A stretch of DNA of 64,000 bases, from positions 137,202,063 through 137,266,062 of the forward strand of contig OZ023263.1 of assembly GCA_964006375.1 (NCBI GenBank). The letters are read 5' to 3'. The notes below the pieces were generated by a model. The model was not told the DNA's origin and made no database searches. It saw only the letters and a program-made list of their open reading frames with translations. Positions 21,143 through 35,554 of this stretch are shown here, piece after piece (the stretch's first letter is position 1; each line of letters begins with the position of its first letter). Both the position numbers and the translations under genes were made by a program. The DNA comes from Tillus elongatus. Lineage: Eukaryota; Arthropoda; Insecta; Coleoptera; Cleridae.

Positions 21143-21634
21143 CACACATATACATTCAGGTTAGCCATACATACAGATATGAGATAGACACACAATTTGA
21201 AATCGTTTTCGATTTTAAAGAAAAACGTTCGCCTGAAATTAGATTTTGAACCCGAGTTCGAATTGACCGTATAATTCAATATAAATGCATTCATGGCTAA
21301 ACCAACTGTTCCACAGAGACTATAGATAAGGTTTGTTTAATGCTTTGTATACATAAAACAAAACCAGTCGTTGACATGATAATTAAACTTGTTTATCAAA
21401 TTATGTGGGCGTTCTCTCTATTACAGTGAATATTTAACATAAGAGGAACTTTGATTTTAAAATATTGGTAAATATGTATATAGTAAAATAGATTTAAACA
21501 TATTTGATATAATACTAAATCGAAAACAAAACGTATTTGCATATGCAAATTAACCTGTTTCCTGACTGATAATAAAACTGATATCAGTTTTACGTGGGTG
21601 TTTTATATTAATGTAGATCCGAATTTATATCATT

Positions 21635-21745
<111 letters not shown>

Positions 21746-21919
21746 AGTGATCAAAAATTCAAGTAACAAAACCCAATTTGAAAACAAAACAACTTCGATA
21801 TACGAGGGTTGTTTGATATGTGTTGTTTGAATGCAGAGTGCTAATATATAAGAGTGAAATACATACCTACAGCAAGAGAGGCGTCATCCTTATTTCACAG
21901 CTTAACACATACTAAGCAA

Positions 21920-21951
<32 letters not shown>

Positions 21952-22138
21952 CTTTGGTCTTTGTTTGATGTTGTACACGTTGTTGTTTGAAAGGATATAT
22001 AACACATAGGTTAGGACAGTTCGATGTCTTTGCTTAGACTGACAGATGTGACGAAACATACATACATACAGACAACTATTTAACAGCGGTTAGAGCGAGA
22101 GCTGATCAGTATAACACTGGTAAACGTAGCGAACAGTC

Positions 22139-22884
22139 ATGTTCAAGTTACACTTGAGTGTCTGTGTTCTTTGTCTAAGTGCCTCCTGTGTAGAGGATGT
22201 AAGTGAAACAGACAGACAATTGGCCCAAGACTATTTCATGAAATATGGTTATTTAAGTAGCAATATCAGTAACAATGACCAGCTAACGATGTTAGAGAAG
22301 ACAGAAGCTTTCACTGAGGCCTTAAACATGTTTCAAACGTTTTTCAGTTTACCCGAAATAGGCCTAGTGGTGAAGTGGTCATGTTTACCAATGACGACAC
22401 ATTCAGCATTGTTGCGTTTCCCAGCATACAAGCCACATACGTAGGCCCCTTCAGTAATCTCACATATCTAAATACGCTGAAGTTTGACCGGATAAATGCA
22501 ATGGTAAACATATACAGGAAAAAACATTATATTTCATTCGGATAACATGTATGAAATCATAGTTGAGAATGGAGCTGTTTTCTATAGACGAGAAGCAGGT
22601 TAGACTCCTTTTCTCCCGAATTCCCAGCCAAGATTGATGGCGCGTTCCAGTACACAAATGGTCGTTGATACCTGTTTCGAACAAATAAATATTACGAATT
22701 TGATGAGTTTACCAATCAGGTGGTTACAATAGGCCATAAATATTTATCTATGTTTGGTATTCAATGCCCTACCCGCAGTATATATGAACAACTCAGTCTG
22801 CTATTACAGAAGATTATCAGCTATACAAAGGACAACAACGACCACCAACCATCAAATATTGAAGACTATGATGATTATATGTAG
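22139..22884 (+). pseudogene. MMP-like secreted protein: propeptide plus hemopexin, no catalytic domain (decayed)
   Basis: ATG 22139 starts a probable signal peptide (MFKLHLSVCVLCLSASC). A matrix-metalloproteinase-type peptidoglycan-binding-like prodomain follows: AQDYFMKYGYLSS, then EAFTEALNMFQTFFSLPEIG (family pattern A-x-x-Y-L-x-x-F-GYL ... AL-x-x-x-Q-x-F-x-x-L-P-x-T-G). The frame then shifts at about 22365, and hemopexin-repeat-like stretches appear: FDRINAMVNIYRKKHYISFG (about 22482) and, after stops, AKIDGAFQYTNG and YLFRTNKYYEFDEF (about 22625-22700). It ends at TAG 22882-22884. Neither the cysteine switch (PRCGxPD) nor the zinc motif HExxHxxGxxH is present between the two parts. At least one shift and two in-frame stops make it a probable pseudogene. 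An AATAAA-like signal lies near 22957. Confidence 0.6.
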
Positions 22885-23084
22885 TGTAACTTATTCAAAA
22901 TATTTGTTTAACAGACCAAACAGCTGACACATAGATTAACATATTAATGTATGAAAATAAAAATATTTACCTGAATGTATATGTGTTGTTATTCCCTGTC
23001 TACATGACCACGTGTCTGTTTAAGATTGTCTAGAGTACACTCGACATCTGTTCAATATATGAGTTAAATAACACAGATGTAGGG

Positions 23085-23405
23085 GGGCCCGATGGGTATA
23101 CGACATTCGTGTTTGAACTTGTCTAGAATACAGCCGTTGGCAGTTGTCATAACAGGAAGGAAGACATCATCCATAAACGTGTTTGAGCTTGTCTGTACAC
23201 TTGTTATCTGGTGTTATTTCCGTTGGATGACATCATCCCATTATTCGTGTTTGAACCTGTCTAGAATACAGCCGTTGGCTGTTGTCATAACAGGAAGGAT
23301 GACATCATCATCATCATCATCAAACGTGTTTGTGCTTCTCTGTACACTTGTTATCTGGTGGTATTTCCGTTGGATGACATCATCCCATCAGTCGTGTTTG
23401 AGTTT
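23085..23405. repeat. Direct repeats (~140 bp) with TGACATCA sites
   Basis: Two and a bit units starting CGTGTTTGAACTTGTCTAGA at 23108, 23246 and 23393. Each continues ATACAGCCGTTGGC, TTGTCATAACAGGAAGG, TTATCTGGTG and CCGTTGGATGACATCATCCC. TGACATCA is one base from the CRE palindrome that recurs upstream of the MMP-like gene. A (TCA)n stretch interrupts the second unit. Confidence 0.8.
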
Positions 23406-23516
23406 TGTAGAAAAGGCCCCCGCTCACACCTTAAATCGTTCCTATTTTCCATAAGATTCTATGTATTTTAGCCTAATATACAGCTTTTGACACGGTTTTC
23501 CATAAGAAACAACGTA

Positions 23517-25358
<1,842 letters not shown>

Positions 25359-25413
25359 TTCTTAGTGTTTTTTTTAAAACTTATCTTTTTGTTTGCAAAA
25401 ATGAAAAATTTAC

Positions 25414-28400
25414 GTCTAATTACATTAAATGGAAAAGTCTTAAAAGTGCTGTTAAATGGTTTACCTTTGAAATTTTCTTAGAGCAATACTCCCCCGATGT
25501 GATGTGCATACAAGAAAGCAATACATCATCCTTACCACCTTGTCACCACCCACAAAAACTACCATATTCTTTTTTCTACAACCCCCCCCTCTAAAGATTA
25601 TACTGGCACAATAATTGCGGTAAGAAAATCCCCTTCTGTTATTGTTCATCAACATGAAATTATATCTGAAGGTTATGCCCAAAAAACTAGCTTAAGTATA
25701 AAAGAAAAAATAATACATATAATATCAGTATATATACCCCATGATCCTGTAATTGCCATAAATGTTATTCAAAAAATAGAACGATCATTGCAATCTCTAC
25801 CATATTCTGATGCATTTATTATCATGGGTGACTTTAACTGTACCTCGCGGGCAAACAGGGATCCCTCCGTTGAGAGAAATACCGGCGTATCCAGTGCTCT
25901 GCAACATATGGTGGATGTCTTAACAATGTCTGACATGTGGCTGCTAACTGCTCCGACCTTACCTGGATACACGTTTTATACAAGCAACTCTGCTTCCAGA
26001 ATAGACCGAGCATACTGTTCTGATAATCTGACTGACCACACATCATCGTCTAAATTATTGACATCCTTTTCTGATCATCTAGCAGTGTCTTTTGAGACTA
26101 AATTTAAAATTGACCATTATAGGAGCCCTCTCTGGCGTTTTCCTAATTATCTGCTAAATGACCCAGGGTATATCACATGCATAAATACATTTTTAGATAC
26201 GCAGATACATACCAAAATTAAAGACTATAAAGGCCACTGGGAACATTTAAAGCAGAATATTAGAGAAATTACACAGCAATACAAATATTTTAAAACGATA
26301 CAAGAGAGAAGCCAACTTCACTATCTTCAATCTGCAGCTCAAAAATTGATTAAAGAATCCAGCAACAACACAGTTGAAATATTTCGAATAAGAAATGAAA
26401 TTACAGAGTTGTATAAAAGAACGAGTGAAAACAACCTCCAAAATAAAAACTTACAACAATTACATGAAAAAGACCGCCCCACTGCCAACATAGTTATGCA
26501 CACATTGCCTAAAAGAACTTATCTCAATGAAATCGTTCAAAATGACACGACGATAGAAGACCCTTTTGAAATGTGTGGCTATGTTAAATGATACTTTGAA
26601 GGCATATATAGTAATACTCAAGATACCTCAGAACAAAATGAAAAACTTTTTCAAGGATTGCCACAGTTAACAAATAGTAAACAACAAGAAGTTGGCTCGA
26701 CAATCACAATAGATGAATTAACAAAAGCACTGAAATCCTTAAATAAAAACAAAGCACCTGGCTCAGATGGCCTCACCACTGAATTTTATCTTGAATTTTG
26801 GCCAAAACTGCATGTTCACCTTTTAAATATCCTAAATCAATCATTTATGGAAGGCACATTACCCAGATCGTTAAGACTGGCAACTGTGTCGCTTCTTTAT
26901 AAAAAAGGTGAACCTAGTAGTTTAGATAATTGGCGTCCCCTATCCCTTACCAACACTGACTATAAAATTGTTTCGAAATGCCTTGCTATCAGAATTACCG
27001 GAGTATTAGCTGATCTTGTTCACACCGATCAGAGCTTTTGTATACCTGGATGTTCTATATATGACAGTTTACATTTATATAGAGATTTCATTGCACATGT
27101 AAACAGGACCACGACAAATGCGGCTATTATATCCTTAGATCAGAATAAAGCTTTTGACAGAGTCAACCACGAATATGTATTTCATGTATTAAAAAAATTC
27201 AATTTTAGCCAGTCATTCATCTCATACATTAGACTATTATATAGTGAAGCCATATGCATAATACGAGTTAGCCATTTGCTCACAGCTCCTATTTGCTTAA
27301 AAAACGGTATAAGACAGGGATGTCCACTGTCTGGAGTTTTGTTTGCACTGTCAGTGGAACATTTGCTAAACCTTTTACGCAAAGAGATTACAGGTTACAA
27401 ACTAGCTACTCCAGGAAATGATATCAGCCTAAAAGTTACAGCTTATGCTGATGACATAAATATAATCGTTTCACAACCTGCGGAAATACATAAAGGGCTG
27501 AAGTGTTATGAAATATATTCGAAATGTTCTGGGGCTATACTCAATGTCGAAAAATGTCTAGGCTACTGGCTAGGAGGTCTTAAAGATTATAATAAATTTT
27601 ACTGCGGGTTTAGATGGTCATCTGGTGACATAAAGATTCTTGGGCTTTCATACAAAAATCAAAATGACACCACTGACTCTCTAGCTTTAGACCATTTATA
27701 CAACCGACTGAACGATAGTTGTAGAAGATGGAAAAATATCTTGCCATCTTTATCGTGGAGGGGAAGGTGCTTAGTTATTAACCAGATGATAGCACCGAGA
27801 CTATGGTACTATTTACAGGTTTTTCCGGTACCAGATGCATACCTTCAGAAGTTTCAAAATCTACTAAGGGACTTATTTTGGGCTGCACGAAAGCACTGGC
27901 TTAGGGAAGAGCATCTTTGTTTGCCTGTAAGGTATGGTGGTCTCGGACCTGTTCACGTTCCATCAAAGGTTAAAAGTTTTCGAAACAATTTTGCACTTAA
28001 ATTCATTAACTGCACAGAAAATCCCAAATGGTACGTCTTTACAGAGTATTTGCTAAAATCATATCGCTCAGGTAACTTAACTTGGCAGCTTTTCTTTAAA
28101 AAACCCGATATACACATAGAAAAAATTTCACCTTTTATCAGTTCGGTTTTAGAATCCACAACATGCCTTCAAACTTTTCTCCAAGATTTTCCCACCACCC
28201 TTCAAGGCATATTCGATATTCCTATGACCAACTCGCGATTGTTCAGAGACGTACATTTTTCGAGTCTATGGTTTGACAATGGATATTACACAGTTGCAAA
28301 TCTCTTTAAGGAAAATATTCTACAAAACTTTAACGAATTAAATATCACAAATAAAGAACAAATATCAGGATTGCAAAGAAATTTTGAACATATAAAGTAC

Positions 28401-29139
28401 ACAATTCAAGAAAACTTTAACCAAATCCTTGATGTCAAAAATCTGAGTCAAGACAAAATAGTCACTGGCTTTAAAAATGCCGATCACCACGTAGAAACAA
28501 TGACCCACAGCCGAAAAAAGCATATCCAGCAACAAATTGTTTTGAATCACTTTGATATATGTGAACCTCAGAAAGGTGTATGGATTGACGACCCTGTTAA
28601 CTGGATGTCCTTCTATCCACTATTAGCTTTTGGATATGAGAGTAACATTAGTTTTAACTAGCAAAAAACAGACTTGCTGACGGCATATTCTTAAACAAGG
28701 TGAATAATGAAACTTCAGCCTTGTGTCAGTGGTGCAGTGTGCCAATGACAGCATGGCATCTGATCATATCATGCAAAGAAGCACAAACAATATGGGCATT
28801 TATTTGTCAAGTAAAACAAAAACTGATGGGATCAAAACTACACTCATAGATGTCTATTCTGGACTCGCACAAGGGAGAAGTAAAAAAAGAAGCTACACTT
28901 ATCAGCTACCTAATTGTCCTGGCCAAATACAGTATCTACAGCGACTTTATAGAAAATATGAGAAGTAGAAGCACACAAATACCGGCTTATCTAGAACAGT
29001 TTAAGAACAGACTGCGATCCAGAATCATTGGCACAGTGGAAGAAATGCAGTGCATGTGTTTCAGGATAAATGGTGGAATGCTGATTTACTATTTAATGTA
29101 GACAATGGAACTTTAGATTTTTCTTTAAAACTAATGTAA
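25414..29139 (+). pseudogene. Tx1-type LINE ORF2: AP endonuclease, RT and C-terminal zinc motif
   Basis: Starts MKNLRLITLN. Endonuclease motifs in order: CIQESNTSS, IIMGDFNCTS (about 25810), SRIDRAYCS (about 25998), FSDHLAVSF (about 26070). Reverse transcriptase: AYADDINIIV (about 27443), plus the blocks listed for the element. The thumb (INQMIAPRLWYYLQVF) is long and open to 28661. After a shift the C-terminal motif CQWCSVPMTAWHLIISC is seen (about 28720). Breaks: frameshifts near 25535 and 28661, an in-frame TGA at 26589-26591 and stops near 28850. The RT block from 26658 to 28661 is uninterrupted (667 codons), so this is a fairly young copy. Confidence 0.85.
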
Positions 29140-29351
29140 AAAACATGTTTTCTTAATTGCTGGTATCAAAATGTTAAAACGGTTTTATTTTTAATTTTAT
29201 TTTTAATTTTTATTTTAATTCTATTTTATTTAATTTAGAATTGTTTTTGTAAGGTTTTTTTTATATCTCTATTCCTGACTCAAGATCTTTCTTTTTGTAA
29301 CTAATTATTGTTATAGAAACCAATTGTATACCGATGTAAACTACTTAACTG

Positions 29352-29685
<334 letters not shown>

Positions 29686-29689
29686 CGGT

Positions 29690-29795
29690 AAATTTTAACG
29701 TTTTGGAAAGCATTCTTTATAACTTTATAACTAAAAAATTGTAAAACATCTGGCTAATAAAATTGAGAGTGTTAAAATACATGACAGTATATAAA
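29690..29795. repeat. Dispersed repeat, inverted partner at 55800-55920
   Basis: Contains AAATTTTAACGTTTTGGAAA, GCATTCTTTATAACTTTATA and GGCTAATAAAATTGAGAGTG. All appear reverse-complemented in order at 55800-55920. No coding capacity; family unknown. Confidence 0.7.
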
Positions 29796-30429
29796 TATGG
29801 TCAGCCAAAAACTAATTCAGACTGTAATCATTGAGATGACCTTATCTCCGTTACTAGGCGTTTTCTGTAAATAAGTTAGCTGAAATTCCCCTAATTTTCT
29901 GTTGCACTATTACGTCATGGAAAGCACAATACACTGATATAATGGCGTACATTTATTTGTTTGGTCTTCTAATTCGCTTAGCAAAAATAGTTTTCCAAGT
30001 AACTGTCTTTCCTAACCCCGTGTAGCATTGTCTTTACTGCTTCTCAGTTAATACTATGCCATGGAGGGTCAGTTTTTTATTTTTATCTACAAATTGTCTT
30101 CTATTATGTTTACACTGGTTCTGTTGTCTCAGTTTACCGATGATTCATCTATTATACTATAAACAAATCATTACACCTTTAAAGTATTTTTAAGTATAAG
30201 TAAAAATTAGTTTTTTTTTCAGCAAAATGTTCCGCCTCTTACATTTTAGTAATACTTTTTACTTTGTATGTCTTACAAAACATAATAGTAAAAACAAAAG
30301 GAAACCAAGTACTGCCGTTAGGTGGTCAGATGGCAGGTTCTATGAAGCGACGGTATTAACTACGTCTAAAGAAAGAAATATGGACATCAATGTAAGCAAT
30401 ACAACTCCAAGAAACTATCCTGGACATTT
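29796..30429. other. AT-rich sequence with no recognisable feature
   Basis: A short frame (30227-30493) runs into the SINE and is not convincing. I see nothing else to name. Confidence 0.45.
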
Positions 30430-30690
30430 TTCTGGCCCCTCCCCTTCCTGGGTAGCGATATTTAACGTGCTCATCATCGCATGGTACACGTGACTGACCA
30501 CTTAACGCCACCTCCAAAGAGCGAAACGTGCAGACATTCAAATAGCTCAAACACAATGTCACAACCTCAGGCGATCTTAATTTACAGTATGTAGGTTCTG
30601 AAAAATAATTTGACGCTTCTGTTGGGAATCGAAGCCAGGAACTTTGGGTCCAGAGGCACACGTCCTTACCACTGGACCATCGATACTAGT
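30430..30690 (-). mobile_element. tRNA-derived SINE, copy 2
   Basis: On the minus strand: TGGTCCAGTGGTAAGGACGT (A-box region), GCTTCGATTCC (B box), then the shared body (CATACTGTAAATTAA-like, TGAATGTCTGCACGTTTCGC, CACGTTAAATATCGC). Same family as 6160-6433 and 56082-56330. Confidence 0.8.
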
Positions 30691-30795
30691 ACGCCAAATC
30701 TCAGACTACCCATACGATGGTTTAAAGGTCTTCAGAGTGCGGCTTCTGCGTCACGGTTATAAGCGAAAACATTAACCTTCATAAAAATAAAAAAA

Positions 30796-30816
30796 AGCAA
30801 CATAAAAAATCGATTA

Positions 30817-30902
<86 letters not shown>

Positions 30903-30924
30903 TAATCGATTTTTTATGTTGCTG
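30796..30924. repeat. Perfect palindrome around (TA)38
   Basis: AGCAACATAAAAAATCGATT ATGTGCA (30796-30822) is the exact inverse of TGCACAT AATCGATTTTTTATGTTGCT (30898-30924), with only a TA tract between. The whole segment can extrude as a cruciform or hairpin. Confidence 0.9.
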
Positions 30925-31210
30925 TTTTCTGAAAGGATTTTTTTACACGACTGTTTGAAAAAATTCCCCAATACAATATATCTACTTTGACAATGTCAAA
31001 TATATATAATGGTTCAGTTTGCTTTAAATTTAGCTACTGGATCCACTCTCACTGTACACTGATTTATGCAGCAACTGCTAAAAGATAGAAGGCTAAAATG
31101 AACGCATCAGGTTCGATTATAGCTTTATTTTGTGCCAAAACACAGAAGGCCCAAGATCTGCTGCATATACCTACTACATATACAACGCCAGCACACTTAA
31201 TATATGCAGG

Positions 31211-31344
<134 letters not shown>

Positions 31345-31829
31345 GTGCACAGCTATCTTTGTCACCTCCACCCACCGAAAAGGCACCCAGGCCGCCATGA
31401 TATATAATTAGGTTTTTTATGTTTAATTTGCACATTAAGCTTGTAACAATAAGTATCTTTAGAGGCAACATGAGAGGGGTAAGGATTAATTAGATTTATT
31501 TTATACTTTTTTTGACACATTTTTAAGTGTAATACGCCTCCATATATAAATCGTTGAAAACAACTCCTTTTGTGTTTGCCCCGGTACACGTGTCATACGT
31601 ATACACCAACAATGTTGACAAATCTACATATTAGGTTTTTCCTTACTACTACGAGATCCTGTCCTTGGCCTTGTTAGTTTTTCTATTTTAGACCCTATTA
31701 TTTGTCTGGAACCGGTAAAAATATCGTCTTAAATAGACTGCAAAATATTGGAGTCTATTTATTTATATTTACTATTTACTTGTATCGCTTCAAAAGGTTA
31801 AAAAAAACTGTCAATTTCATGACTCATCT

Positions 31830-32284
31830 GGTACTCTCTGATGAAATAATTTGTTTTAATAGTAAATTCATTTATACAAAACATAATAATAATAACACTA
31901 CTCTAGACAAATAGTATATGAATAAACATAAAAGCATAATAAGTAAATAAAAAAGTGTGAAAAAGACTGACCTGACCTGACCTTACCTAAAAATACCCCT
32001 CTATATTTCAGAATAAAAACCGGGTTCCCGTAAAAACTTTCGTTTAGAATACTTACCGAAAGAATAGTTATGTGAGAAGAATAATTAGATTTTGTTTAAT
32101 CTTTTGTCCTCATTAAAAACGGTTAGTTTTATTTGAAAGTTTATACTTAAATAAACACTTTTTTATTTACTTATTATGCTTTTATGTTTATTCATATACT
32201 ATTTGTCTACAGTAGTGTTATTATTATTATGTTTTGTATAAATGAATTTACTATTAAAACAAATTATTTCATCAGAGAATAGTA
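31830..32284. repeat. Foldback repeat with ~128-bp arms
   Basis: The left arm (31830-31958: GTACTCTCTGATGAAATAAT ... AAGTAAATAAAAAAGTGT) is almost perfectly inverted at 32155-32284 (ACACTTTTTTATTTACTTAT ... ATTTCATCAGAGAATAGTAC). The spacer is about 196 bp with no open frame. It looks like a MITE or foldback element. Confidence 0.85.
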
Positions 32285-33135
32285 CTAATTAGTACATCAC
32301 CTTTACGTAGCTAACGAAATTGTTTTGTATATAAATATTGTCTTTTTGATTAATATTTGTAGTGATCTAAAAGGGTTAATAGTGAATAATTGGTGCACAT
32401 ATATTTTAATTTTACAATGTAGTAAATACAGCAGTCACAAAAGTTATGAGAGTAAAAATGTTATTAAAACAAATGCCATAAAAGTCTCAACATGCAATTG
32501 ACTTTTGATTGAACCCAATAATTCTTAGTTTTTCGACGTGAACAAAGGGTGCTTGGCAGTTATTTCCAAAACATTTTAGCTTTCCAAAGCGGCAGTATAT
32601 ATGTATATATGCTCATATTATTACTATATAATGCAATCTTTATCATTATGGTCTAAATGCGATGTCCCCTGTTCATTGCTACTATGACTATTTGTTTTCC
32701 GTAGCTCTTTTAATTTCACTATAGCTTCTACACTTTCCAATTGGTCTAAAGTTTCCAACTTTCCGCTCCATACATCAGAACAATGAAACTTTAGACGTTA
32801 TAAACATTTTCTTTAGGTTGAAGTTAAATAACTATTGAATAGTTGCTTTGCAACCGCCATTTTCTGAGTAGTCACATTTACCATCATCGGTTAAAACACC
32901 CTCGAGGTACGTTAACATTTCTATTTGTTTGTCGTTTAGTTTTAAATGCATTGCTGCACTTCTCTCCATTCTTATCTGTACTGATTTGATTTTTATCATT
33001 TCAGTTTTAGTTTAATTCTTTTTAGCGCACGATCTAGAACATTGTACATTATTTGCATTTTTTTGCGTTTTTTCTATCAGCGATATGTCATATTGCATGG
33101 AACTGTAGTACATTTATTTTGATTTCCGCTAATAA
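32285..33135. other. AT-rich sequence with no recognisable feature
   Basis: No credible frame, RNA gene or named repeat seen. Confidence 0.45.
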
Positions 33136-33235
33136 GTACACTTGGAGAAACCCAAATCACCACAACACTTACTTCAGAGACCTTAAGATCGTTTCGTTGA
33201 CAATGTCAACATCTTCAGAGGAAGAAAAATTCTAA
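33136..33235 (-). repeat. Penelope-like element end, isolated
   Basis: AAGTACACTTGGAGAAACCC and AAATCACCACAACAC are shared with 34930-34965 and, inverted, with 36270-36305. A 41-nt hammerhead-like module lies at 33181-33221. No coding part of the element is nearby. Confidence 0.7.
33181..33221 (-). ncRNA. Hammerhead ribozyme-like module, degenerate
   Basis: The minus strand reads CCT, CTGAAGA (one change from CTGATGA), stem II GTTGAC/GTCAAC with loop ATT, GAAAC, GATC, TTA in place of GTC, and AGG. Stem II has a different sequence from the other modules yet remains fully paired, which is consistent with the helix having been maintained. Confidence 0.6.
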
Positions 33236-34330
33236 ACTAAAAGTGAATTTCCGCTGGAATAACATTTTCTAATACACATTATTTAAGGGTTTTTACAAGT
33301 CTACAAAGGCAATGAACACATATAGGTATCAGTTTCTTTATGATTTAGGCATCGTTTCTCCAGCTTGTCGTTTTGGTCTAAATCCGAACTAATCTTTATT
33401 GGGGCAGCTCTTAATTTTACTTCTTACTCCACTTTTCACAATGTCTAGTAGAATCTTTGCCACGTGACTGTACACGTATGTCCTATAGTAATCTATTGCA
33501 TTTGCTATTTTAATAAAAAAGGAACTGCAACTCCTTTAAGATGTGTTTTGTTAGTTAATTTTTTGTAATAAAATTAAATAAAGTCATATATAACTTGTTT
33601 TGTGTTAGACACATACATCTTAAATGTCAACTACAAACGTTTCTTTCCACAGTTATCAATTCACAAAATCTGAAACCAAAAAGGGTTAGAATATTGGCTT
33701 CAAAAGTGTAAAGTGCGTACTTAGTAACTATTTGCTAAGTCTCTAAAATACTTTCTATTATTTCTTTTTCAAATAATTGAACTTATTTGAAAAATTAATG
33801 TATCTCCATTTTAGATTATTCAAATGCCATATTCATAGAACACGTTTGGAACTAAGAACGTTGACTGTACCTATCTCAAACATATGTGCTTAATTCATTC
33901 ATTTCAAATTGGTAACCATTAAGAAGGTGTTTTTTTTCTAATAGCATTGTTCTAAATGTGAACAGGTACCTATTTAGCAATCAGCATCGCTGAAAAGAAC
34001 TCTAATGTTGGTACTGAATACTAAACATGTGGTAAATTTTCTCAAACTTAATCTTAATCGTTTTTTAGAATAAAATGAGAGAAATAAAATATTTAATGAC
34101 ATAATGTGCGAAAAGCAGGAAGTATTTTGAAATTTCAAACTTGTAATTTTTTGGACAGGGTATCATATTGGCAAGTATGGAATTTCATTGTAAAATACTT
34201 TACTTTTATTGAGATTAGGAACCAAATGACACTTTAATATCATGTTCGTTATTATTTTGAAAGGAATTTCGATGCTGTTGAAATGCTTATATCGTATTAA
34301 AACAATACAATCATTTTTATTAGATACTTT
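33236..34330. other. AT-rich sequence with no recognisable feature
   Basis: No gene or repeat that I can support in this 1.1-kb stretch. Confidence 0.45.
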
Positions 34331-34397
34331 TTCCCTTTAGGGCTCGTCCGCGTCTTTGCCGCCCCGATAGCACCGCAGCCTTTGGCTTATTGTGCAT
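34331..34397 (-). mobile_element. 3'-end-only copy of the R1/LOA-group LINE
   Basis: The reverse complement reads GCACAATAAGCCAAAGGCTG, CGGTGCTATCGGGGCGGCAA and GCGGACGAGCCCTAAAGGGA. This matches the last ~65 bases of the full-length element (13318-13384). It is an extremely 5'-truncated insertion and its GC-richness stands out from the surroundings. Confidence 0.8.
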
Positions 34398-34927
34398 TTA
34401 TTAAATACTTACTTGCTCATAAAATCTATGCATTAACTAAAACATTTGGAGTGTCACTTTAACCGAGCAACTCTGAAGAGCTGCTTCTTTCTGGAAAAGC
34501 ATTTCGTTTCATGTTTATGTACTTTGGGATAGTATAATAAAATCTTTTTGTAGGGCACTAACTATTAATTATCTGGTAAATATGTTTAGTAAACCACTCA
34601 GTTGTTCTAGTAAACGAGTTAAAAAATATCAAGCCTCGGTATACGTTTACTAAACAAATTTCTATGTACCTAAGTACCTTTATCGTCTATTTGGTTATGC
34701 TGGTTATATTTTGACCGTGCTAAGTTCAGTGCTGACCCGACTTATTATTTTGTACTCAATTTATTATTTTTATAAATAACGAAAGCAGTATTTAGAATAT
34801 TTTACTCAACGGTGAAATTGGTTATCATTTAAATAATAAAAATTAATTAAAACATGTATTCTAAGCTTTATTAATTGTTGTTGCCTTTACTTGGTGAAAC
34901 GGTTCCATACTAAAATAAAGTTTCTTG
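34398..34927. other. AT-rich sequence with no recognisable feature
   Basis: Nothing recognised. Confidence 0.45.
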
Positions 34928-34976
34928 ATAAGTACACTTGGAGAACCCAAATCACCACAACACATCTTTTTAAAGA

Positions 34977-35017
34977 CCTGACGATCGTTTTACTAACAAA
35001 GTTAGCGTCATCAGATG
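34977..35017 (-). ncRNA. Hammerhead ribozyme module, cleavage triplet intact
   Basis: The minus strand reads CTGATGA, stem II GCTAAC/GTTAGT, AAAAC (one change from GAAAC), GATC, GTC, AGG. The CUGAUGA box and GTC are intact. The stem I strand before CTGATGA is ATCAT, where other copies have CCT. Confidence 0.7.
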
Positions 35018-35205
35018 ATGAAATTTTTTAACAACTGTACTACTAAGATCACCTTTAATACTGAATCTTATAGGTAAAGCACAATACCGAGAGGGAGATT
35101 AAATCGCAGGCAAATTCTTCAGTGTATTGTATTTTAAGTGCTGGACGAGGTTTTTGAAACTTCCTTTATCACTTTACCTGACAGGTTTCGAAAAGTTTAT
35201 CTTCA

Positions 35206-35517
35206 TCAAAGACAGAGCGCAAACAGAGGACTGAAAACCAGTGGCGGGGCTCGGTTTAAGAAACTTTTATTTTTTATTGCCCTAGAAATATAAATACTTT
35301 TGTACGCATCCAGCTCCGCTGGCCGTCTAACATTTTTGATAAGTTTCACATTTTCTTTGTCAATGTGGTGGTTATTATTCCAAATATGTTGTACCACGCA
35401 TGACCTGTCCACACTACCATATCTCAGCTGTGCCAGATGTCCAGGAAATCTAGTCTCAGTGGTTCTCTTAGTCTGCCCAACGTATCTAAGATTGCAATCT
35501 TTAAAACACACATTAAT
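35206..35517 (-). pseudogene. Penelope-like GIY-YIG endonuclease fragment (minus copy)
   Basis: About 100 codons: CFKDCNLRYVGQTKRTTETR, FPGHLAQLRYG, SCVVQHIWNNNHHIDKENVK, then RRPAELDAYKSIYISRA. The C-x2-C of the CCHH zinc motif in Penelope endonucleases, the 'YVGQT' second half of GIY-YIG, the R-x3-H helix and the E-x-I-Y region are all visible. The GIY half is missing because the copy is cut at about 35517. The endonuclease makes the target nick for terminal-transposon priming. Confidence 0.8.
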
Positions 35518-35554
35518 CAATCCGGATATCCGTTATATATCGGATTGCTTAGTG

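Noticed and set aside
25788..26591. Stand-alone endonuclease gene
   Set aside because: It is the endonuclease domain of the Tx1-type LINE ORF2, separated from the RT only by one in-frame TGA.
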